Source: G963674665 sp963674665 (GTDB taxonomy: Bacteria; Desulfobacterota; Desulfovibrionia; Desulfovibrionales; Desulfovibrionaceae). From it: a stretch of 64,000 nucleotides of DNA. The position numbers were made by a program, and so were the translations under genes. The notes below the pieces were generated by a model. That model was given only the letters and a program-made list of their open reading frames with translations. It did no database searches and was not told where the DNA came from. Every line of letters starts with the position of its first letter. The first letter of the stretch is position 1. The stretch is from the NCBI GenBank assembly GCA_963674665.2, contig CAXXPL010000010.1, forward strand, positions 1 through 64,000. The letters run 5' to 3'. Of the stretch, positions 7,398-16,082 are shown one piece after another.

Positions 7398-8795
7398 CTA
7401 CTGCGGCTCTTCCTTGGCCGCCTCCTGCCCCGCGATGCGGCCGAAGACCAGGCAGTCGGTGATGGCGCAGGTGCCCAGTCTCGAGGCGCCGTGAATGCCC
7501 CCTGTGATTTCCCCTGCCGCGAACAGTCCCTCCAAAGGGGCGTTTTCCAGGTTCAGAATCCGTGCCCGGGTGTCGATGAGGACGCCGCCGGTGGTGTAGT
7601 GCGTCTTGGGCCAGGCGCGCATGGCATAATACGGGGGGCGTGTTAGGGGCGCGGCCTTTTCCAGAATCGGCTTGCCCATCTCGTCACCGCCTCTGTCCCG
7701 TACCGCCTGGTTGAAGCGTTGCACCGTGTCCAACATCCCCTTCAAGGGAATGGAGTAGTGCCGGGCCAGGTCGTCGAGGGAGTCAAAAGTGCGAACAACC
7801 TCTCTTTTCAGGGCCCGCCGGATGTCCATGGCCGCGGTCTCCACACCCGAGGCGTCGGCGATGACGATGCCGGGGCGCCCCAGCGCGAGAATGGCGTCGG
7901 CGCGGGTCTTGCGGTCGGCCAGCTCGTTGACGAATCGTTGTCCGGTCTGCGGGTCCACCATGATGCCGTAGAGGAAACCCGCGTAGGAGGCAAAGGAGGG
8001 GCCGGCGCCAAAGCCTTTCTCGTCCGCCGAGGTCCAGGGGCCGAGCTGGACCCAGGAGAGCTGCACGGGCATGGCTCCCTGGGCCAGGGCCTGCTTGAGC
8101 GCTCCGGCCGTGGTGCTGGCCTTGTTGGTGGAGTCCACGGACGCGTCCAGGCGCGGGTCCTGGATCCTGCGAAATTCCACGTCTCCGGCAAAGCCGCCTG
8201 TGGCCAGGATTACGGCCCTTCTGGCGCCCAAGGACATGGGGCGGCCAGGGTCCCGGTTGTACCGGTAGCCGTCCGCCGCCACCACGCCGGTGACGCGCCC
8301 CCTGCTGTTGCGCGCCAGGCTGGTGAGGCGGCAGCGTAGGCGGATGGGAATTCCCAGCTCTCTGACCTTGTGGAGCATCATCTTGTGAATGTGGGCGCCC
8401 AGCCCCTGTTCGGGAATATGGGAGCGAGGGGCGCTGTGCCCCCCGAATCGGTCGATGTTGTCCCGGAAGACCACACCGATATCCTGGATGAGCCAGTCCA
8501 GGGCCTCGGCGGAGCGTCTGGCAACGGTCATGGCCAGGTCGCGGTGGTTGAGCCCCAGTCCGGCGCGGAGCATGTCCGCCACCAATTGCTCCGGGCTGTC
8601 CTCGATGCCCGCGAACCGCTGGAACCGGGTGCCCGCGGCCGCCATGCCGCCGTCACTGATGATGGAGTTGCCGCCGCAGGCGGCCATCTTCTCGATGATC
8701 TGGACCGACGCGCCTGCCAGATGCGCCTCCATGGCCGCTGCAAGTCCGGCATACCCGCTTCCCACAACGATCACATCCACTGTCTGGTCGAACAT
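7398..8795 (-). CDS. FAD-dependent oxidoreductase, fumarate reductase/flavocytochrome c type
   Basis: A soluble flavoprotein of about 465 residues in the FAD-binding-2 family. A dinucleotide-binding motif VVGSGYAGLAAA lies at the N-terminus, then GGNSIISDGG, an ATGGFAGD block in the middle and a C-terminal FAD segment (GGIHGASRLGTCAITDCLVFGRIAG). There is no haem-binding CXXCH motif and no signal peptide, so it acts in the cytoplasm with an unknown electron partner. An upstream ATG at 8807 exists, but GGAGG lies 5 bases before the ATG at 8795, so that start is preferred. It is the last gene of the sigma-54 TRAP/HisD-type cluster, 207 bp from the dehydrogenase with two hairpins between, suggesting reduced expression or a separate promoter. 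The substrate is unknown. Confidence 0.85.
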   Translation of the reverse strand: MFDQTVDVIVVGSGYAGLAAAMEAHLAGASVQIIEKMAACGGNSIISDGGMAAAGTRFQRFAGIEDSPEQLVADMLRAGLGLNHRDLAMTVARRSAEALDWLIQDIGVVFRDNIDRFGGHSAPRSHIPEQGLGAHIHKMMLHKVRELGIPIRLRCRLTSLARNSRGRVTGVVAADGYRYNRDPGRPMSLGARRAVILATGGFAGDVEFRRIQDPRLDASVDSTNKASTTAGALKQALAQGAMPVQLSWVQLGPWTSADEKGFGAGPSFASYAGFLYGIMVDPQTGQRFVNELADRKTRADAILALGRPGIVIADASGVETAAMDIRRALKREVVRTFDSLDDLARHYSIPLKGMLDTVQRFNQAVRDRGGDEMGKPILEKAAPLTRPPYYAMRAWPKTHYTTGGVLIDTRARILNLENAPLEGLFAAGEITGGIHGASRLGTCAITDCLVFGRIAGQEAAKEEPQ

Positions 8796-8850
8796 GGATG
8801 CCTCCATGATTGGAGCGAAGGTTGAACAATAAGTATTTAAAAAGCGGGGT

Positions 8851-8903
8851 ACGAGGGGGAAACCCTTTTGGAAAAGGGTTCTCCCCCTCGCGCTCCCCCT
8901 TCC
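8851..8903 (+). repeat. Intergenic palindromic repeat, copy R4
   Basis: A complete member of the palindrome family: ACGAGGGGGAAACCC, loop TTTTGGAAAA, GGGTTCTCCCCCTCGCG, then the conserved tail CTCCCCCTTCC. It sits between the flavoprotein and the HisD-type gene and is not coding. Confidence 0.85.
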
Positions 8904-8936
8904 TAAACTTCATTGGTAAAGTTTTGGGGTGGGGGT

Positions 8937-8973
8937 CCGGGGGAGGGGCTTTTTACAAAAAGCACCTCCCCCG
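8937..8973 (-). terminator. Long near-perfect hairpin downstream of the HisD-type gene
   Basis: CCGGGGGAGGGGCTTTTT and its near-perfect complement AAAAAGCACCTCCCCCGG with a short loop. This is a second hairpin type seen elsewhere in weaker form (about 12128, 29531 and 45434), often close to the R repeats. It is well placed to end or attenuate the minus-strand operon after the dehydrogenase gene. Confidence 0.55.
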
Positions 8974-9001
8974 GCAAACTCTTTATAATGTGTATTTCTT
9001 C

Positions 9002-10276
9002 TTATTTCCCGAACTTTTCCAGCCGGATGGTGGCGGCGTTGCGGTGCGCGTCCATCTTTTCAAAGGCTGACTGGGTCTCGGTCATTTTTGCCAGCATCAT
9101 GGAGGCCGTGTGGTTGGCCTGCTGGTGGGTGATGACCTTGAGGTACATGCCCACCCAGAGTCCGCCGGTGTAGCGGGCGGCGCGCCCCGTGGGCAGGCTG
9201 TGGTTGGTGCCCGCGATCTTGTCGGCGTAGACCTCGGCGGTGAGTTCTCCAAGGAAGAGCGACCCGTAGCAGGTAAGCTCCGGCATCAGGTCCTTTGGAA
9301 CGGCGGTGTGGATCTCCAGATGCTCCGGCGCGTAGTCGTTGGCATAGGCGGCGCATTCGCTCAGGGTCTGGCAGACAACCACCTCGCCGTTGACCTCCCA
9401 GGATTTCCTGGCCACTTCCTCGGTGGTGAGCAACTGCAGCTGCTTTTCCACGTCAGCCAGCACCGCCTTGCCGAGGTCCTCGGAGGTGGTGACCAGGGAT
9501 GCCCGGGCGTTGGGGTCGTGTTCGCACTGGGCGAGCAGGTCCGCGGCGATGAGTTCGGAGTCGGCGTCGGCGTCGGCAATGACCTGAACTTCGCTGGGGC
9601 CGGCCAGGAAGTCGATGCCGCAAGTGCCGAAGATCTGGCGTTTGGCTTCGTGTACGAACTTGTTGCCCGGCCCCACGATGAGGTTCACCGGGGCGATGGT
9701 CTGGGTGCCGAAGGCCATGGCGCCGATGGCCTGGGCGCCGCCGAGGCAATAGATCTCATCGGCTTCCATCTCGTGCAGGGTGTAGAGAATGCCGTCGTTG
9801 ATCATGCCGGTGGGCCCCGGGGGGCAGCACACGATGATGCGCTCCACACCGGCGACCTTGGCTGGCATCACGGACATGACGGCCGCGCTGAGGCAGGGGT
9901 AGCGCCCCGCGGGGACGTAGCAGCCGCAGGAGGCCACGGGGATGACCCGGTGCCCCATGACCATGCCGGGGTAGATCTCTTTCTCAAAGCTGGTGAGGCA
10001 TGCCTTTTGCGCTTCGGCAAATGCCCTGACCTTTTCCATGGCAAAATCGAGCTCCTCGATGACCGCCGGGGGCAGCCGATCCTTGGCCTTGGCGGACTCC
10101 TCGCGGGAGACGCGGAAGGTTTCGGGTTCGAAGTTGTCGAACTTCTTCTCATAGTAACGGAGCGCTTCATCGCCCTCGCTCTTCACCTTGTCCAGAATTT
10201 CCGAGACGGTATCCTGAAGAGCGTGTCTGTCCTGTTCAGAGACAGGGGTCGCGGTTTTGAGCCTGTTGACGGACAT
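9002..10276 (-). CDS. HisD-family dehydrogenase of the sulfopropanediol (HpsN) type
   Basis: A 424-residue NAD-dependent, zinc-using dehydrogenase of the histidinol dehydrogenase family. Metal and catalytic positions are kept: Gln and His in LLAQCEHDPNA, the Glu-His pair in YAPEHLEIHT, Asp and His in ADKIAGTNHSLPT, and a C-terminal His. Two blocks depart from true HisD and resemble HpsN, which oxidises dihydroxypropanesulfonate: CGCYVPAGRYPCLSAAVMSV, and AARYTGGLWVGMYLK in place of the usual ARFSSGLSV. The start is at 10276, with GGAGG upstream; the longer frame reaching 10825 runs antisense through dctM. The operon partner is a TRAP transporter, as in hps clusters, and there is no other his gene nearby. 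A sulfonated or hydroxylated C3 substrate is an inference. Confidence 0.85.
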   Translation of the reverse strand: MSVNRLKTATPVSEQDRHALQDTVSEILDKVKSEGDEALRYYEKKFDNFEPETFRVSREESAKAKDRLPPAVIEELDFAMEKVRAFAEAQKACLTSFEKEIYPGMVMGHRVIPVASCGCYVPAGRYPCLSAAVMSVMPAKVAGVERIIVCCPPGPTGMINDGILYTLHEMEADEIYCLGGAQAIGAMAFGTQTIAPVNLIVGPGNKFVHEAKRQIFGTCGIDFLAGPSEVQVIADADADSELIAADLLAQCEHDPNARASLVTTSEDLGKAVLADVEKQLQLLTTEEVARKSWEVNGEVVVCQTLSECAAYANDYAPEHLEIHTAVPKDLMPELTCYGSLFLGELTAEVYADKIAGTNHSLPTGRAARYTGGLWVGMYLKVITHQQANHTASMMLAKMTETQSAFEKMDAHRNAATIRLEKFGK

Positions 10277-10323
10277 TATGACCTCCAAGGTTGGCAATGG
10301 TGTGGTTTTTTCCGGTTCGGGGA

Positions 10324-11607
10324 TCAGAATCCCGCGAGTTGCGGAACGTAAAGGGTAAGCGCCGGGATGTAGGTGATCCCCAGCAGGATGATGATTCCCA
10401 TGAGGATGAACGGGTTTACCTCGCGGATGAGCTCTTCGAGGCGGACGTTGCCTATGGCCGCGCCGATGAACAATCCCGAGCCCACGGGCGGGGTGTTGAG
10501 CCCCACCAGAAGGTTCACGCAGAAGATCAGCCCGAAATGCAGGGGTGCGATGCCATAGGACGCGGCCACAGGGGCGAAGATGGGGCCGAAAATGAAGATG
10601 GCCGGGAACAGGTCCACCACGCAGCCGATGAACAGCAGCAGGATGTTGAGCAGCAGAAGGAACACAAAGGGGCTGGTGGTGATGCCGTGCAGGGTCTGGG
10701 CCATGAGGGTGGGCACGTTTTCCGTGGCCAGCACGTAGCTGAACAGGTTGCTGGTGGCCAGCAGCAGGAACATGATGGAGCTGACCTTGGCGCTGTTGAA
10801 AAAGATCTTGCCCAACTGGGACCACTTCAGGGTGCGGAAGATCAGCAGACAGACCACCATGGCGTAGGCCGAGGCCGCGGCGGCGGACTCCGTGGCGGTG
10901 TAGGCGCCGCTGAGCACGCCCAGGACGATGAGCAGGGGCATGACCAGCACCAGGCTACTCTGTTTCAGGATACTGATGACTTCCTTTTTGTTATAGGGCT
11001 CTGTGCGTTTTTCGTAATTGCGCTTCCGGCTGATGATGTAGTTGATGACCATGAGCCCGACGCCGGTAAGAGCGCCGGGAATGATACCGGCGAGGAACAG
11101 GCCGCCGATGGACACGTTGCCCACGGCGCATGCGTAGATGACGAAGGTCAGGCTGGGCGGAATGATCGGGCCGATCACCGAGGAGGCGATTGTCACGGCG
11201 GTGCTGTATGCCCGGCTGTATCCCTTGCCGGACATGGCCGGGATGAGAATGGAGCCGATGGCCGTGGTGTCGGCCGTGGCAGAGCCGGTGATGCCGGCGA
11301 AGAAGATGCTGGCCATGATGTTGGTGTGCCCGAGGCCGCCGCGGATACGCCCTACCAGGAGATCGGAGAGATCGGTGAGGGAGCGGGTCATGCCGCCCTG
11401 GAGCATGATCTCCCCTGCCAGGACGAACATGGGAATGGCGCACAGGATAAAGGAGTCCACGCCCGCGAACATGTAGTGGGAGATAAGGATCATGGGCACG
11501 TCCTGGGTGAGCAGGGCCAGCATGGAGGAGACCCCGATGCTGAAGGCGATGGGCATGCCCAGAATGATGAACAGGACAAAGGAGACGATGAGTACGGTGA
11601 GCGTCAT
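10324..11607 (-). CDS. dctM: TRAP transporter large membrane subunit (DctM)
   Basis: A 427-residue, highly hydrophobic protein with about twelve membrane segments; the transport channel of a tripartite ATP-independent periplasmic transporter, driven by an ion gradient. DctM signatures include the LGMPIAFSIGVSS start, FAGITGSATADTTAIGSILIPAM, SSVIGPIIPPS and NLLVGLNTPPVG. The ATG at 11607 overlaps the stop of dctQ (ATGA), indicating translational coupling; the in-frame extension up to 11952 lies inside dctQ and is not used. It works with DctQ and DctP encoded just upstream. Confidence 0.95.
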   Translation of the reverse strand: MTLTVLIVSFVLFIILGMPIAFSIGVSSMLALLTQDVPMILISHYMFAGVDSFILCAIPMFVLAGEIMLQGGMTRSLTDLSDLLVGRIRGGLGHTNIMASIFFAGITGSATADTTAIGSILIPAMSGKGYSRAYSTAVTIASSVIGPIIPPSLTFVIYACAVGNVSIGGLFLAGIIPGALTGVGLMVINYIISRKRNYEKRTEPYNKKEVISILKQSSLVLVMPLLIVLGVLSGAYTATESAAAASAYAMVVCLLIFRTLKWSQLGKIFFNSAKVSSIMFLLLATSNLFSYVLATENVPTLMAQTLHGITTSPFVFLLLLNILLLFIGCVVDLFPAIFIFGPIFAPVAASYGIAPLHFGLIFCVNLLVGLNTPPVGSGLFIGAAIGNVRLEELIREVNPFILMGIIILLGITYIPALTLYVPQLAGF

Positions 11608-12077
11608 TTCGACCTCAGTTTGGCTACGTCCTTCAGGAAGAGACGGATGGAGACGAGTATGAAGAGCACGCCGCTGATGGGGATGATCATGTAGGGAACG
11701 GCCCTGGAGATGCGTAGCGCCCCTGTCTTCATGGGAAACAGGGTGACGGCCTCGCGCCAACCGCCGCAGACCATCACCAGCAGAAAGGCGATGACCGCGA
11801 GATTCAGGATCAGGCGGATGACTATCCTGGCGCGTTCGGGAAGACGCTCCACGAAAAAGGTCAGACCCACGTGCTCGCCGTGGGAAAGGGCGTAGACAGC
11901 GGCCAGAAACAGCGACCAGACCATGAGAAAACGCGCGGCTTCCTCTGGCCACGAGAGGGCGTCGTTGAGGACGAACCGGCAGAAGATCTGCAGGCAGATG
12001 ATGCCGAGCATGGAGGCGACGGCCGTGATGATGACCCCGCGAACCAGCCGGTCGAAAAATTTGATCAAGAGTTCCAC
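11604..12077 (-). CDS. dctQ: TRAP transporter small membrane subunit (DctQ)
   Basis: A 157-residue protein with four membrane segments and the DctQ signature WPEEAARFLMVWSLFLAAVYALSHGEH, which includes the conserved E/A/R around helix 2. A GTG start at 12077 is chosen because AGGAG lies about 10 bases upstream and the family length fits. The open frame continues to 12260, but that part translates the palindromic repeat R5. It overlaps dctM by four bases. Confidence 0.92.
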   Translation of the reverse strand: MELLIKFFDRLVRGVIITAVASMLGIICLQIFCRFVLNDALSWPEEAARFLMVWSLFLAAVYALSHGEHVGLTFFVERLPERARIVIRLILNLAVIAFLLVMVCGGWREAVTLFPMKTGALRISRAVPYMIIPISGVLFILVSIRLFLKDVAKLRSK

Positions 12078-12189
12078 AGCTATTTTGCTCCTGGCAAAGG
12101 GGTACAGCGAATAGACTTGCCTGGTTGTCGGGGGCTTTTCTAGGAAAGAGCTACCCCGGCCCCTTTCTGAAACTGTTCCTTCAAGGCAG

Positions 12190-12246
12190 CTTGGGAAGGG
12201 GGAGCGCGAAGGGAGGTACCCGTTACCAAGGGTTCCCCCCTTCGCA
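12190..12246 (-). repeat. Intergenic palindromic repeat, copy R5 (reverse orientation)
   Basis: Read on the minus strand this is the same unit as R1: GCGAAGGGGGGAACCC, a short loop, GGGTACCTCCCTTCGCG, then CTCCCCCTTCCC. It lies between dctP and dctQ. A further hairpin with CGGGG/CCCCG arms follows at about 12128-12158. Such structures between the binding protein and the permease could allow more binding protein than permease to be made. Confidence 0.75.
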
Positions 12247-12267
12247 TTAGGCCGTATCAAACACGTT

Positions 12268-13314
12268 CTAGTTGCCGGCCTCGATCTTTTTGATGGTGTC
12301 GAAGGCCTTGTTCACGATTTCCTCGCCGGCCTTTTCCTTCATCCAGGGCAGGACCGCGTCGTGGGCGGTTTTCTTGAGCAGGGCTTTCTGCTCGGGGCTC
12401 AGGGAGACGACCTCGACACCGTTCTCCTTGAGCACGTTGATGGAGACAACGCGATTGCGGTAGGTGGCGATGCCGAACTCTGCGGCGGCGGCCATCTGGG
12501 CGCCTTCCTTGACCACCTTCTTCAGGTCGTCGGGCAGGGACTGGTAGAAGGCCTCGTTGATCAGGTACAGGTTGGCGCAGCCCATGCTCATGTCCAGAGT
12601 AACATACTTGGCCACTTCATAGTACTTCTGGTCAACCATGATGGTGAGGGTGTGACCCAGGCCGTCGATGACGCCGGTCTTGATGGAGGTGTAGATCTCG
12701 GCCCAGGATACGGGGGTGGCGGCGGCGCCAAGGGCTTCCCAGGTCTTGATGGTCAGCTGGCTGTTGGGCAGGGTGCGCAGTTTCAGACCCTTGAGGTCCT
12801 CCAGGGCGTTGATGGCGTGTTTTTTGTTGATGAAGTTGTAAAAGCCGTAAGGGGCGGCGCCGAGCACGCGAATGCCCATGTCCTTGGCCATCTTGTCGTT
12901 GATTTCCTCGAAGGTTGCGCTTTCGAAGAATTTTTTCATGATCAGTTCATCGGAGAACAGGTAGGGGGTGAACCACACCTTCATGGGGTCGTAAGCGCCG
13001 GTGATGGACTCGTCGCCCTGGGCCATCTTGTGGATGCCCAGCTTCAGGCCTTCGAGCAGCTTCTCGGAGTCGCCCAGTTGGCTGGAGGGGTAAATGTCCA
13101 CGTTGATGCGGCCGTTGCTGGCGGACTCCACGTACTGTTCAAAGGTCTTCCAGCCAAGGGTGTTGGGGCCGTCAGGCGATTCCAGGCAGCCGATCTTCAG
13201 TTCGAACTCCGCGGCCCCGGCCGGTACGGCGAGCATCACCGACGCGGCAAAAAGCAAGGCCATGACAACCGAGAATTTGAGACCAATGAGGGAAAGTTTG
13301 GGGAATGAATACAT
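12268..13314 (-). CDS. dctP: TRAP transporter substrate-binding protein (DctP)
   Basis: A 348-residue periplasmic binding protein of the DctP family. Residues 1-34 form a signal peptide ending near VPAGAA-EFELK. Family features follow: LGWKTFEQYVESASNGRINVDIYPSSQLGDSEKLLEGLKLG, the hinge block GLKLRTLPNSQLTIKTWEALGAAATPVSWAEIYTSIKTGVIDG, where the Arg usually contacts a carboxylate, sulfonate or similar anion, and MDQKYYEVAKYV-like sequence. The ATG at 13314 has GGAGG 4-5 bases upstream; the longer frame to 13920 is not supported. The ligand is unknown; the linked HpsN-type enzyme suggests a small sulfonate or hydroxy acid. Confidence 0.95.
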   Translation of the reverse strand: MYSFPKLSLIGLKFSVVMALLFAASVMLAVPAGAAEFELKIGCLESPDGPNTLGWKTFEQYVESASNGRINVDIYPSSQLGDSEKLLEGLKLGIHKMAQGDESITGAYDPMKVWFTPYLFSDELIMKKFFESATFEEINDKMAKDMGIRVLGAAPYGFYNFINKKHAINALEDLKGLKLRTLPNSQLTIKTWEALGAAATPVSWAEIYTSIKTGVIDGLGHTLTIMVDQKYYEVAKYVTLDMSMGCANLYLINEAFYQSLPDDLKKVVKEGAQMAAAAEFGIATYRNRVVSINVLKENGVEVVSLSPEQKALLKKTAHDAVLPWMKEKAGEEIVNKAFDTIKKIEAGN

Positions 13315-13388
13315 CTTGCCTCCTTTTGCACCGTTAGGTTTATGCTTCGGCCAGGGGGTCCGAAGCGGGACTCCGTTGACCATCCGAA

Positions 13389-13664
13389 TCAATTGGTTCG
13401 GCGGCCGATACCTTGAACCTCGAACATGCCGGTTTCGGTGAGCGCTATGACCACATCCTGGATGGTTGCGTTCTCCAGGCGGATCATGCAGATCCTGTGA
13501 TCGGGGCGGTTCGAGCTTCTTACCTCGAGGCTCACCAGCTCCCCCCCGAGTTCCTCCACCTGCTGGAGGATCATCCATACCGGCTGGTGGACCGAAAAAT
13601 GGATGAACACCTGGGAATAGGCCGTTTCCGACCGAACGTTTTCCACAAGCGAATGAAAATCCAA
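13389..13664 (-). CDS. Small ACT-like protein, first gene of the TRAP operon
   Basis: A 91-residue protein with an alternating strand-helix pattern (IHFSVHQPVWMILQQVEEL, then ICMIRLENATIQDVVIALTE) that fits a ferredoxin-like or ACT fold, usually a small-molecule sensor. No family name is certain. A TTG start at 13664 is chosen because AAAGGAG lies 5 bases before it; the next upstream TTG (13677) overlaps that ribosome site. It is the first gene after the sigma-54 promoter and directly precedes dctP, so it may sense the transported compound or a pathway metabolite. That role is inferred. Confidence 0.65.
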   Translation of the reverse strand: MDFHSLVENVRSETAYSQVFIHFSVHQPVWMILQQVEELGGELVSLEVRSSNRPDHRICMIRLENATIQDVVIALTETGMFEVQGIGRRTN

Positions 13665-13801
13665 ACCAACTCCTTTCAATGGTTTTCTGCCGGGTGAAGT
13701 ATTGTCTTTTTTTATACAATATCTGCCGCTTCAATGGGATGTGCCTGGAACTGCGGATCTGGTCCGGGTCTGGGCGCTCCGATTCCGGTCTTTTTGCACT
13801 A

Positions 13802-13817
13802 AGCAACAGCTGTGCCA
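13802..13817 (-). promoter_or_regulatory. Sigma-54 promoter of the TRAP/dehydrogenase operon
   Basis: On the minus strand: TGGCAC, five bases, TTGCT, matching the -24/-12 consensus at all invariant positions with correct spacing. Transcription would start near 13790, about 125 bases before the small ACT-like gene. The upstream neighbour encodes a sigma-54 activator, which supports the call. Confidence 0.85.
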
Positions 13818-13930
13818 TGAACAAAATTGTAAACGATGGTAAATGAAATTTGCAACAGTTTGTAATTTTGGGAGATTGCTTTTTAAAAAAAGAGAGGCAG
13901 GCAGATCGAAATCCCCTCAAAGAGAGGTAA

Positions 13931-13967
13931 AATGCAGAAATGCACGATGACCATGCAAAACTGCATT
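13931..13967. promoter_or_regulatory. Inverted repeat, candidate activator binding site (UAS)
   Basis: Two 14-bp arms, AATGCAGAAATGCA and the near-complement TGCAAAACTGCATT (11 of 14 positions pair), are separated by 9 bases. The site lies 114-150 bp upstream of the sigma-54 promoter, the usual distance for an enhancer bound by an activator. It is the only strong dyad in this 390-bp gap. A weaker stem (14022-14030 with 14041-14049) lies just past the activator gene. Confidence 0.6.
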
Positions 13968-14057
13968 GCGCGGGAATGTGCTTTGAAAACTCAATAACAC
14001 CAAGAGATTATTACACTAGCGTGTCGTCATAAGGGGACGTATTACGACATTAAGGAG

Positions 14058-15830
14058 TCAATCGTGCAGAACCGCATTGCCGTCGGTCTTCTCGAACTTC
14101 TGCATCTTCCGGACAATGGTGGAGGGGTCCACGCCCAGAACACGAGCGGCCGCGGCCTTGGACCCGTGCTTCTGCACGGCGCGCCGGATGATCCGCTGCT
14201 CGTAGTTGTCCAGGGCTTCCTTCAGGTTCATGCCTTCCGCTGCATCCATGGTAGTATCGGTCTCGCGCTCCATGTCCAGGAGGGAGCCGGTCAGATGCCT
14301 GGGAAGGATCTCGTCCTCGGGGCAGAGAATGACCACGCGCTCGATGATGTTTTCCAGCTCGCGGATGTTCCCGGGAAAGGGGTAGGACAGCAGCTGGGTC
14401 ATGGCCTCCGGGGAGATGAACTTGCTGCTCTTGAACTTGGAGTTGATCTTCTCCAGGAAGCGGGAGATCAGGTGCACGATGTCGTTGCTGCGCTCCCGCA
14501 AGGGGGGGATGTGGATGGGCACCACGTTGAGACGGAAGAACAGGTCCCTGCGGAAACGCCCCTTGGATACAAGATCCTCCAACTGGGTGTTGGTGGCCGC
14601 GATGATTCTCACATCCACCTTACGGGGGCGGGTGTCCCCCACCGGAAGGATCTCCTTGTCCTCCAGGGCTTTGAGAAGCTTCACCTGGAAGCGCAAAGGG
14701 ATTTCCGAGATCTCGTCCAGGAACAGGGTGCCGCCATCCGCCACCTGGAACAGGCCGGGCTTGCCCGAGTCGTCCGCGCCGGTGAACGCGCCCTTGCTGT
14801 AGCCGAAGAGCTCGGACTCGATGAGCTGTTCCGGTATGGCGCCACAGTTGATCTGCACAAAGGGGCCGTTTTTGCGCGGGGAGTTGTCGTGGATGAAACG
14901 CCCCATGCGGCCTTTGCCCACACCGGTCTCGCCCTGGAGCAGGATGGTGGCGTCGAACTTGGAGGCGATCTCGGCCTGCTGGAACACGCGCACCGTGAGC
15001 CTATCGATGGCCGTGATCCCATGTTCGTACAAGGGGCTGTCAGCGCCGTATGCGTCGTAACGTTTGATCTCGGTGAGGGCCAGGTACTGGCTGAGCTGGC
15101 TCTTCATGCGGTTCAGGTCCGTGATGTCGCGTTCGTTGGTCACCACGAAAGAGATCTCGCCCAGGTCGTCGAACACAGGGGTGCCGGTGACGAGGATTGT
15201 CTTTCCGTTGCGGAGCTTCTGCAGGATGGTCAGGGAGGTTTTCTTTTTCAGCACCTCCACGGTCACGGACTTGTCGATGTACCCCTCGCCCACGAGCTCC
15301 CTGACGTTGCGCCCCACAATGTCCCGCTGCAAATGGCCGATGAGCCGTTCGGAACTTCGGTTGCACTTGAGGATGTAGCCCTGGCCGTCGGTGATGAACA
15401 GGCCGTCGTGGGAGGAGTCGAAGATCGCGTCGAGCTGCCTGTCCACCTGCCGCTCCACCTGTCGCGCGAGAATGGCGTCTGCCGAGGATTCCGGCTGGAT
15501 TGTGCAGACAGCGCCCCGGGGGTGCTCATTCGGGCCAAAACGGCTGATGTCCAGGGACAGGTACCCCTGTCGGCAGCGGTGGGCCAGGGAAAGGCACTCG
15601 CCGTGGCGCAGGCATCGGGCCAGCGCGGCTTCGAGCTGCGGCATGTCAGGGAGCAGTTCGTGCAGGAAGGCGCTCTTTGTTCCATGGGCAGAGACTCCCA
15701 GCAAGATCTCGGCGGCCGGATTGACGTGGAGCGCGCGCCCCTCCATGTCCATCAGCACCAGCGCGCAGGTGCTGGCGTCGAGCACTGCTTGCGGGTCAAA
15801 CAGGTATGGTTCTGGGCATTCTGGTTTCAC
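14058..15830 (-). CDS. Sigma-54-dependent transcriptional activator with PAS domains
   Basis: A 590-residue enhancer-binding protein. The N-terminal third holds two PAS-like sensory regions (AVLDASTCALVLMDMEGR and AIFDSSHDGLFITDGQGY). The central AAA+ domain shows Walker A GETGVGKG, the sigma-54 contact loop GAFTGA, Walker B GGTLFLDEI and the arginine region RRDLFFRLNVVPI. The C-terminus is a Fis-type helix-turn-helix (SKAAAARVLGVDPSTIVRKM). GTG at 15830 is preferred because AAGGAG lies 9 bases upstream; a TTG at 15905 would add 25 residues. It is encoded directly upstream of, and in line with, the TRAP operon that has a sigma-54 promoter, so it very likely controls it in response to a cytoplasmic ligand. 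Confidence 0.93.
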   Translation of the reverse strand: MKPECPEPYLFDPQAVLDASTCALVLMDMEGRALHVNPAAEILLGVSAHGTKSAFLHELLPDMPQLEAALARCLRHGECLSLAHRCRQGYLSLDISRFGPNEHPRGAVCTIQPESSADAILARQVERQVDRQLDAIFDSSHDGLFITDGQGYILKCNRSSERLIGHLQRDIVGRNVRELVGEGYIDKSVTVEVLKKKTSLTILQKLRNGKTILVTGTPVFDDLGEISFVVTNERDITDLNRMKSQLSQYLALTEIKRYDAYGADSPLYEHGITAIDRLTVRVFQQAEIASKFDATILLQGETGVGKGRMGRFIHDNSPRKNGPFVQINCGAIPEQLIESELFGYSKGAFTGADDSGKPGLFQVADGGTLFLDEISEIPLRFQVKLLKALEDKEILPVGDTRPRKVDVRIIAATNTQLEDLVSKGRFRRDLFFRLNVVPIHIPPLRERSNDIVHLISRFLEKINSKFKSSKFISPEAMTQLLSYPFPGNIRELENIIERVVILCPEDEILPRHLTGSLLDMERETDTTMDAAEGMNLKEALDNYEQRIIRRAVQKHGSKAAAARVLGVDPSTIVRKMQKFEKTDGNAVLHD

Positions 15831-16082
15831 CGATACCTGCTCCTTGCCTTGGTGTGGGGGGATGTCCGAAAATGCGGCGTGGCCGGAAACCGGCGGCCTG
15901 CTCAAATATGGTTAATGCTGAAAAAATTTACTCAAAAAGCCCGGGCTGTTCAAGTGCCGGGAGAGCAGGGTGGGAAATGTCGCTGATTCAGGGCAGGAAG
16001 AAGGCAAAGAAACGGATATTTGGCAGAAGTGGAGCAATCTGGGTGGGCAAGAAGGATACGGAACCACCCCCTTGTAGTCTGC

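Noticed and set aside
10277..10825. Upstream extension of the HisD-type gene to 607 residues
   Set aside because: It overlaps dctM out of frame; conserved HisD sequence and a GGAGG site place the start at 10276.
13315..13920. Upstream extension of dctP to 550 residues
   Set aside because: It runs antisense-like through the small ACT-like gene and promoter region; the signal peptide and GGAGG site fix the start at 13314.
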